From Scleromatobacter sp045810285 (GTDB lineage: Bacteria > Pseudomonadota > Gammaproteobacteria > Burkholderiales > Burkholderiaceae_C): 34,893 bases of DNA. The notes beneath the pieces are model-generated. The model did no database searches. It was given only the letters and a program-made list of their open reading frames with translations, and was not told the origin of the DNA. Below are positions 30,139-34,893 of this stretch, in pieces. How positions within the stretch are numbered: the stretch's first letter is position 1; each line of letters begins with the position of its first letter. Position numbers and translations under genes: made by a program. The stretch is from assembly GCA_045810285.1 (NCBI GenBank), contig JBJMWE010000071.1:1-34893 (forward strand), read 5' to 3'.

Positions 30139-31014
30139 TCAGACGCTGGCCAGCCCCAGCAGTTCCCGCGCCCGCGCGGGCGAGGCGATGGGGCGGCCGA
30201 CGCGCTCGGCGCAGCGCGCCAGCGCGGCGATCATCGGCCCGTTGCCGCCCGCGCGCTCCCCGCCGGGCAGGTAGAAGCTGTCTTCCAGGCCGGTGCGCAG
30301 CATGCCGCCGAGCTCGGCCGTCTTCTGGTGCACCGGCCAGATCTCCGCGCGGCCGATCAGCGTCGACTGCCAGACGGCGCCCGGTGGCATCCAGCGCGGC
30401 AACAGCGCCAGCAGGTCGGCGTCGCACGGCATGCCCGAGGCCACGCCCATCACGAGGTTGACCTCGGGCCGGCCCATGCCCGGCTTGAGCATGCCCGCCT
30501 GCACGAACATCGCCACCGAGCGCAGGATGCCCACGTCGAAGCACTCGAACTCCGGATGCGCGCCCGCGGCCTCCATCGCGTCGAGGAACTGCTGCACCTT
30601 GCCGACCGGGTTGTCGAACACCATCGGCGGCCAGGCCCAGCGGCCGTCCGAGCGCAGCTTGAGGTAGTTGAGGCTGCCGGCGTTGCACGCGGCGATCTCG
30701 GGCCGCACGCGCTCGATGCACGCCAGGGGGCCGCTGATGTCCTTGCCGATCACGCCCGTCGTCAGGTTGATGACGACGCCGGGGCACGCTGCGCGGATCG
30801 CGTCGCAGACCTCGGCGGCCAGCGCCGGATCCCACGACGGCAGGTGTCCCTGCCCCTCCTCCTGCCGCCGGACGTGCACGTGCATGATGGACGCGCCCGC
30901 GTTGAACGCGTCGCGCGCCTGCGCAGCCATCTGCGCCGGGGTGACGGGCACGGGGTGCTGCGCCGGGTCGGTGAGCACGCCGGTGAGCGCGCAGGTCAGG
31001 ATCGCATCGTCCAT
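30139..31014 (-). CDS. BKACE (beta-keto acid cleavage enzyme, DUF849 family)
   Basis: 291 residues, TIM-barrel, normal length. The zinc ligands are in HVHVR (His45, His47), and further family blocks are VINLTTG, ECFDVGI and the loop QSTLIGRAEIW. Enzymes of this family cleave a beta-keto acid with acetyl-CoA into acetoacetate and a new CoA ester, with the substrate set by the pocket. It is encoded ten bases after the carboxylase subunit and probably belongs to the same operon, suggesting that the pathway ends in, or passes through, a beta-keto acid. The actual substrate is unknown. Database names such as 3-keto-5-aminohexanoate cleavage protein should not be taken literally. Confidence 0.92.
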   Translation of the reverse strand: MDDAILTCALTGVLTDPAQHPVPVTPAQMAAQARDAFNAGASIMHVHVRRQEEGQGHLPSWDPALAAEVCDAIRAACPGVVINLTTGVIGKDISGPLACIERVRPEIAACNAGSLNYLKLRSDGRWAWPPMVFDNPVGKVQQFLDAMEAAGAHPEFECFDVGILRSVAMFVQAGMLKPGMGRPEVNLVMGVASGMPCDADLLALLPRWMPPGAVWQSTLIGRAEIWPVHQKTAELGGMLRTGLEDSFYLPGGERAGGNGPMIAALARCAERVGRPIASPARARELLGLASV

Positions 31015-31024
31015 CTCGTCTTCC

Positions 31025-33022
31025 TCAAACGGGATCGAGCTCGAGCTCGACCAGCACCGCGCCCGACGCCACGGTGTCGCGCGCGGCGACGTTGACCAGG
31101 CGCACCACGCCCGCGGCCGCGGCGTTGAGCCACATTTCCATCTTCATCGCCTCGACGCACACCAGCGGCTGGCCGGCGGCCACGCGCTGGCCGGCCTCGA
31201 CCGCCACGTGCGCCACCACGCCCGCCACCGGCGCGCGCGCCAGGCGCGCGGCCGCAGCCGCGTCGGGTTGCGGACAGGGCGACGGCTCGGCGAACACATG
31301 CACCGCAGCGTCGCGCACGACATGCACGCGCTCGCCGTCGTCGACGACCAGTCGCTGCCGGCGCACGCCGTCGATCGCGACCACGCGCCAGCCGTCGGCG
31401 TCGCGCGGGTGCAGCACGACCTCGACGTCGCGCTCGCCCACGCGCACGCGGGGGCCCGCCACTGCGAGGGCGCGTGTCACGCCGGCACAGGCGAGCAGGA
31501 GGCGGCGCGTCGCCACGCTCGCCGCGACGGGGCCGCTGACGGGCGCGTCGTCCGGCGCCTGCGCGCGCAGCGCGGCGGCGATCGCCCAGTCCTCGTCGTC
31601 GGGCAGGGGCGCGACGTTGATCGGGTCGTGCGCCGCGGCCCAGTCGTCCAGGCGCCGCGTGGTGACGGCGCCGGCGACGAACTCGGGATGGCGCGCCAGG
31701 TCGCGCAGGTAGCGGCCGTTGTTGCGCAGGCCGACGAGCGGGGCGTCTTCCAGCGCGGCGGCGAGCCGGCGCAGCGCATCCGCGCGGTCGCGGCCGTGCA
31801 CGATCACCTTGGCCACCATCGCGTCGTAGAACGGCGAGACGGTGCCGCCCTCGGCGATGCCGTCGTCGATGCGCACGCTGGCCAGCGTGGCCGCGGGAAC
31901 GCCCTGCGTGCCCGCGTCGGCGCGCCCGGCCCGCACGGCACGCGACGGACGCCAGTGCGCGATGCGGCCCGTCTGCGGGGCGAAGCCGTCGTACGGATCC
32001 TCGGCATACACGCGCGCCTCGACGGCGTGGCCCGTCCAGCGGATCTCGTCCTGGCGCAGCGGGAGCGGCTCGCCGCCCGCGACGCGCAGCTGCCATTCGA
32101 CGAGGTCCAGGCCCGTCACGCATTCGGTCACGGGATGCTCCACCTGCAGGCGCGTGTTCATCTCGAGGAAGTAGTGGCGGCGCTGCGCGTCGACGATGAA
32201 CTCCACCGTGCCGGCGCCGACGTAGCCGACGGCGCGCGCGGCGGCCACCGCGTCGCGTCCCATCGCCTCGCGCAGCGCCGGGTCGACGAACGGCGACGGC
32301 GATTCCTCGATCACCTTCTGGCGGCGCCGCTGCGCGCTGCAGTCGCGCTCGCCGAGGTGCACGACGTTGCCGTGCATGTCGGCGAACACCTGGATCTCGA
32401 CGTGGCGGCCGTCGCTCACGAGGCGCTCCAGCATCAGCGTGCCGTCGCCGAAGGCCGACGCCGCCTCGCGCCGTGCGCCCGCGAGCGCGTCGGCCAGCTC
32501 GGCGGGCGCGTGCACGAGCCGCATGCCGCGGCCGCCGCCGCCCGCCACCGCCTTGACCAGCAGCGGCCAGCCGAGCAGGTTCGCCTGCGCCGTGAGCGCG
32601 GCGTCCGCCTGGTCGTCGCCGAGGTAGCCCGGCACGCAGGGCACGTTCGCGGCCAGCATGCGGCGCTTCGCGCCTGCCTTGTCGCCCATCGCGGCGATCG
32701 CCGACGCCGGCGGCCCGATGAACACGAGGCCCGCGTCGGCGCAGACCTGCGCGAAATCGGCGCGCTCGGACAGGAAGCCGTAGCCGGGGTGGATCGCGTC
32801 GGCTCCGGTGCGCTTCGCAGCCGCGAGGACGGCATCGATGCGCAGGTACGACTCCCCCGCGGCCTGCCCGCCGAGCGCGACGGCCTCGTCGGCGAGCGCC
32901 ACGTGCGGCGACGCGGCGTCGGGGGCGCTGAAGACGGCCACCGTTCGATGGCCGAGGGCGCGTGCGGTCCGGATGACGCGGCACGCGATCTCCCCCCGGT
33001 TCGCGACGAGGATCCTGTTCAT
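31025..33022 (-). CDS. Biotin-dependent acyl-CoA carboxylase alpha subunit (methylcrotonyl/geranyl-CoA carboxylase type)
   Basis: 665 residues: a biotin carboxylase domain (1 to about 445) with NRGEIACRVIRTARALG, the ATP-grasp loop GGGGRGM and EMNTRLQVEHPVTE, a middle linker domain, and a C-terminal biotinyl domain with EAMKM, biotin on Lys627. Fusion of both domains is typical of propionyl-, methylcrotonyl- and geranyl-CoA carboxylases rather than acetyl-CoA carboxylase. The beta subunit is not in the window; in atu clusters it is encoded just upstream of the dehydrogenase, i.e. beyond the right edge. The start ATG overlaps the hydratase stop as ATGA. The gene order favours AtuF (geranyl-CoA) over LiuD, but substrate choice cannot be read reliably. 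Confidence 0.9.
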   Translation of the reverse strand: MNRILVANRGEIACRVIRTARALGHRTVAVFSAPDAASPHVALADEAVALGGQAAGESYLRIDAVLAAAKRTGADAIHPGYGFLSERADFAQVCADAGLVFIGPPASAIAAMGDKAGAKRRMLAANVPCVPGYLGDDQADAALTAQANLLGWPLLVKAVAGGGGRGMRLVHAPAELADALAGARREAASAFGDGTLMLERLVSDGRHVEIQVFADMHGNVVHLGERDCSAQRRRQKVIEESPSPFVDPALREAMGRDAVAAARAVGYVGAGTVEFIVDAQRRHYFLEMNTRLQVEHPVTECVTGLDLVEWQLRVAGGEPLPLRQDEIRWTGHAVEARVYAEDPYDGFAPQTGRIAHWRPSRAVRAGRADAGTQGVPAATLASVRIDDGIAEGGTVSPFYDAMVAKVIVHGRDRADALRRLAAALEDAPLVGLRNNGRYLRDLARHPEFVAGAVTTRRLDDWAAAHDPINVAPLPDDEDWAIAAALRAQAPDDAPVSGPVAASVATRRLLLACAGVTRALAVAGPRVRVGERDVEVVLHPRDADGWRVVAIDGVRRQRLVVDDGERVHVVRDAAVHVFAEPSPCPQPDAAAAARLARAPVAGVVAHVAVEAGQRVAAGQPLVCVEAMKMEMWLNAAAAGVVRLVNVAARDTVASGAVLVELELDPV

Positions 33023-33828
33023 TGCGCCACCCACGCCGGCGACCGCTTCTGCAGGAACGCCGTCATGCCCTCGACGCCTTCCGGCCCGCGCGCCGCCCGC
33101 GCGAACAGCCGCGCGGCGTCCTCGACCAGTTCGGCCGACGGCGTGTGCAGCGCGCGGGCCATCAAGGCCTTGGTCGCGGCGATCGCGCCCGGCGCGCAGC
33201 GCAGGATCTGGGCGAGCGTGGCGGCCAGCGCGGCCTCCAGCGCGCCGCCATCCGCGTGCACCTCGTGCACCAGGCCGATCGCGAGCGCCTGCGCGGCGTC
33301 GAGCTGGCCGCCGGTCACCGCCAGCCGGCGCGCCTGCGAGGCACCGACGCGCTCGACGAGGAAGGCCGCGATCTGCGCCGGCACCACGCCCAGCGATGTC
33401 TCGGGCAGCCGCAGCCGCGCGCCCTGCCCCGCCAGCGCCACGTCGACGACGCAGGCCAGGCCGAGGCCGCCGCCCATCACGGTGCCTTCCAGCACGGCCA
33501 CCGTCGCCAGGCCCGTGCGGGCGAACGCGCCGCACAGCGCGCCGAAGCGGGCATTGACGGCGGCGATCGCGTCGGGGTCGCCGGCCAGCTCGCGTTGGCG
33601 CGCCTCCGCCATGTCCTGCAGGTCGGCCCCGGCGCAGAAGTGGCCGCCGGTGCCGCGCAGCACGATCACGCGGACATCGCCCGCCGCCTGCGCGCGCACG
33701 AGCACATCGCCCAGCTCGGCGACCATGCGCAGCGACATCGCGTTGCGCACGGCCGGCCGTTGCAGGGTGACGTGCAGCACGCCCGCGTCGGCGCGCACGG
33801 CCAGCGTCTCGAAGGCCGGAACGTCCAT
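33019..33828 (-). CDS. Enoyl-CoA hydratase/isomerase family protein
   Basis: A 269-residue crotonase-fold enzyme. The oxyanion-hole sequences are HFCAGADL (63-70) and GTVMGGGLGLA (115-125). Of the two catalytic glutamates of classical hydratases, the second is present (Glu143 in RLPETSLG), but the first is replaced by Gly123 in GGGLG. Between the dehydrogenase and the carboxylase alpha subunit it stands where AtuE (isohexenylglutaconyl-CoA hydratase) or LiuC (methylglutaconyl-CoA hydratase) would be. Its start overlaps the dehydrogenase stop (TGATG) and its stop overlaps the next start (ATGA), so the three proteins are made together. Confidence 0.9.
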   Translation of the reverse strand: MDVPAFETLAVRADAGVLHVTLQRPAVRNAMSLRMVAELGDVLVRAQAAGDVRVIVLRGTGGHFCAGADLQDMAEARQRELAGDPDAIAAVNARFGALCGAFARTGLATVAVLEGTVMGGGLGLACVVDVALAGQGARLRLPETSLGVVPAQIAAFLVERVGASQARRLAVTGGQLDAAQALAIGLVHEVHADGGALEAALAATLAQILRCAPGAIAATKALMARALHTPSAELVEDAARLFARAARGPEGVEGMTAFLQKRSPAWVAQ

Positions 33829-34893
33829 CAATGGCTCCCCTTCGGAAGCGTTCCCTCGAGCTTGCAGATGATGCCCAGCATCACTTCGTCGGCGCCGCCG
33901 CCGATCGAGATGAGGCGCGAGTCGCGCCACGCCTGGGACACCGGATTGTCCATCGTGTAGCCCATGCCACCCCAGTACTGCATGCAGCTGTCCGTGACCT
34001 CGCGGCTCAGGCGGCCGCATTTGAGCTTGGCCATCGAGGCGAGCATGGTCACGTCCTTGCCCGAGATGTAGAGCTCGCAGGCCTGGTACGTGAGCGCGCG
34101 CAGCGCCGCGACCTCGGTGCGCAGTTCCGCGAGGCGGAAGTGCACCACCTGGTTGTCGAGGATGCTCTTGCCGAAGGCCCGGCGTTCGCGCGTGTACGCG
34201 ATGGTCAGGTCGATCAGGCGATCCAGGCTGCGCAGCGACGAGGCCGCGCCCCACAGCCGCTCCTCCTGGAACTGCATCATCTGGAACGCGAAGCCCATGC
34301 CCTCCTGGCCGATGAGGTAGCGCCGGGGCACCCGCACGCCGTCGAAGAACAGCAGCGCCGTGTCGGACGAATCCATGCCGATCTTGTGGATCTTCTGCCT
34401 GGTGATCCCCGGGCGGTCCAGCGGCACGATGATCAGGCTCTTGTTCTTGTGCGCGGGACCGTCGCCGGTGTTGGCCAGCAGGCAGCACCAGTCGGCCTGC
34501 AGGCCGTTGGTGATCCACATCTTGCTGCCGTCGATGACGTAGTCGTCGCCATCCTTGCGCGCGGTCGTCTTCACGGCCGCCACGTCGGAGCCGCCGCCCG
34601 GCTCGCTCACGCCCAGGCAGCCGACGACGTCGCCGGCGATGGACGGCGCGAGGAACTCGCGGCGCAGCTCGTCGGAGCCGAAGCGGGCCAGCGCGGGCGT
34701 GCACATGTCGGTGTGCACGCCGATGGACATCGGCACGCCGCCGCACAGGCACTCCCCGAGCGCCTCCGCCATTACGACCGAGTACGAGTAGTCGAGGGAC
34801 ATGCCGCCGTACTCGGTCGGCTTGGTCAGACCGAGCAGGCCGAGATCGCCGAGCTTCTTGAAGACCTCGTGAGCCGGAAACTGCTCGGCAGCC
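33828..34893 (-). CDS. Acyl-CoA dehydrogenase, citronellyl-CoA dehydrogenase-like (5' end outside window)
   Basis: The frame is open to the right edge; the visible part begins AAEQFPAHEVFKKLGDLGLLGLTKP and covers about 355 residues, so only a short N-terminal piece is missing. FAD-binding blocks CLGVSEPGGGSD and MWITN and the C-terminal DSCMQYWGGMGYTMDNPV are intact. At the usual catalytic glutamate position (YEGT in medium-chain enzymes) the sequence is GGGADE, while EERLWGA holds a glutamate where isovaleryl-CoA dehydrogenase has its base; this is the pattern of enzymes for branched substrates. The overall text is close to what I remember of AtuD from Pseudomonas. An ATG at 34802 lies inside the domain and is not the start. 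Confidence 0.9.
   Translation of the reverse strand, partial: AAEQFPAHEVFKKLGDLGLLGLTKPTEYGGMSLDYSYSVVMAEALGECLCGGVPMSIGVHTDMCTPALARFGSDELRREFLAPSIAGDVVGCLGVSEPGGGSDVAAVKTTARKDGDDYVIDGSKMWITNGLQADWCCLLANTGDGPAHKNKSLIIVPLDRPGITRQKIHKIGMDSSDTALLFFDGVRVPRRYLIGQEGMGFAFQMMQFQEERLWGAASSLRSLDRLIDLTIAYTRERRAFGKSILDNQVVHFRLAELRTEVAALRALTYQACELYISGKDVTMLASMAKLKCGRLSREVTDSCMQYWGGMGYTMDNPVSQAWRDSRLISIGGGADEVMLGIICKLEGTLPKGSH

Noticed and set aside
34800..34802. ATG at 34802 as the start of the acyl-CoA dehydrogenase
   Set aside because: The upstream frame to the window edge encodes conserved dehydrogenase sequence (VFKKLGDLGLLGLTKPTEYGG), so the real start is outside the window.

Overview
The window is very GC-rich (roughly 70%) chromosomal DNA with dense, mostly ATGA- or TGATG-coupled operons. 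The gene families present (an FxDxF-type PEP-CTERM protein, a MarR/NodT/EmrA/EmrB efflux operon, a GbsR-like regulator with a DCC/SDR/DoxX-like/DUF2269 operon, a BKACE enzyme and a GGDEF protein with an intact I-site) suggest a betaproteobacterium of the order Burkholderiales. No genus can be fixed from this stretch. There is no tRNA, rRNA, CRISPR array, insertion sequence or phage gene.

Layout. 1-606: intergenic, with dispersed hairpin repeats and a possible sigma-54 promoter. 607-1128: PEP-CTERM surface protein. 1225-1678 (-): VOC-fold gene broken by a frameshift. 1740-8048 (-): one long operon read leftward, PhnD-like binding protein, PhnC-like ATPase, two PhnE-like permeases, mnmH, a small membrane protein, an alpha-methylacyl-CoA racemase and another membrane protein. 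selD (8118-9176, +) diverges from it. 9413-11853: diguanylate cyclase and cupin. 11978-13063: cysteine synthase family enzyme. 13109-18259 (-): MarR-controlled tripartite efflux operon. 18392-20713: ABC exporter and PilZ protein. 20731-20939: tandem repeats and a large REP-like inverted pair. 21011-23935: GbsR/MarR-like regulator and a four-gene redox/membrane operon sharing one 20-bp operator motif. 24113-27994: an unrecognised three-gene set (two-TM envelope protein, P-loop ATPase with a hydrophobic insert, large partner). 28063-31014 (-): secreted alpha/beta hydrolase, membrane protein and BKACE. 31025 to the right edge (-): biotin-dependent carboxylase alpha subunit, enoyl-CoA hydratase and acyl-CoA dehydrogenase, in the order of the acyclic-terpene (atu) pathway.

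How the genes fit together. SelD makes selenophosphate and MnmH uses it for 2-selenouridine in tRNA. A phosphonate-type ABC importer in the mnmH operon, divergent from selD, is best read as a selenium-oxyanion importer (inference). No selA or selB is visible, so selenium use here points to tRNA modification rather than selenoprotein synthesis. The most enigmatic locus is 24113-27994: three coupled genes preceded by a perfect 12-bp inverted repeat, encoding a membrane-linked NTPase complex I cannot assign to a known system.
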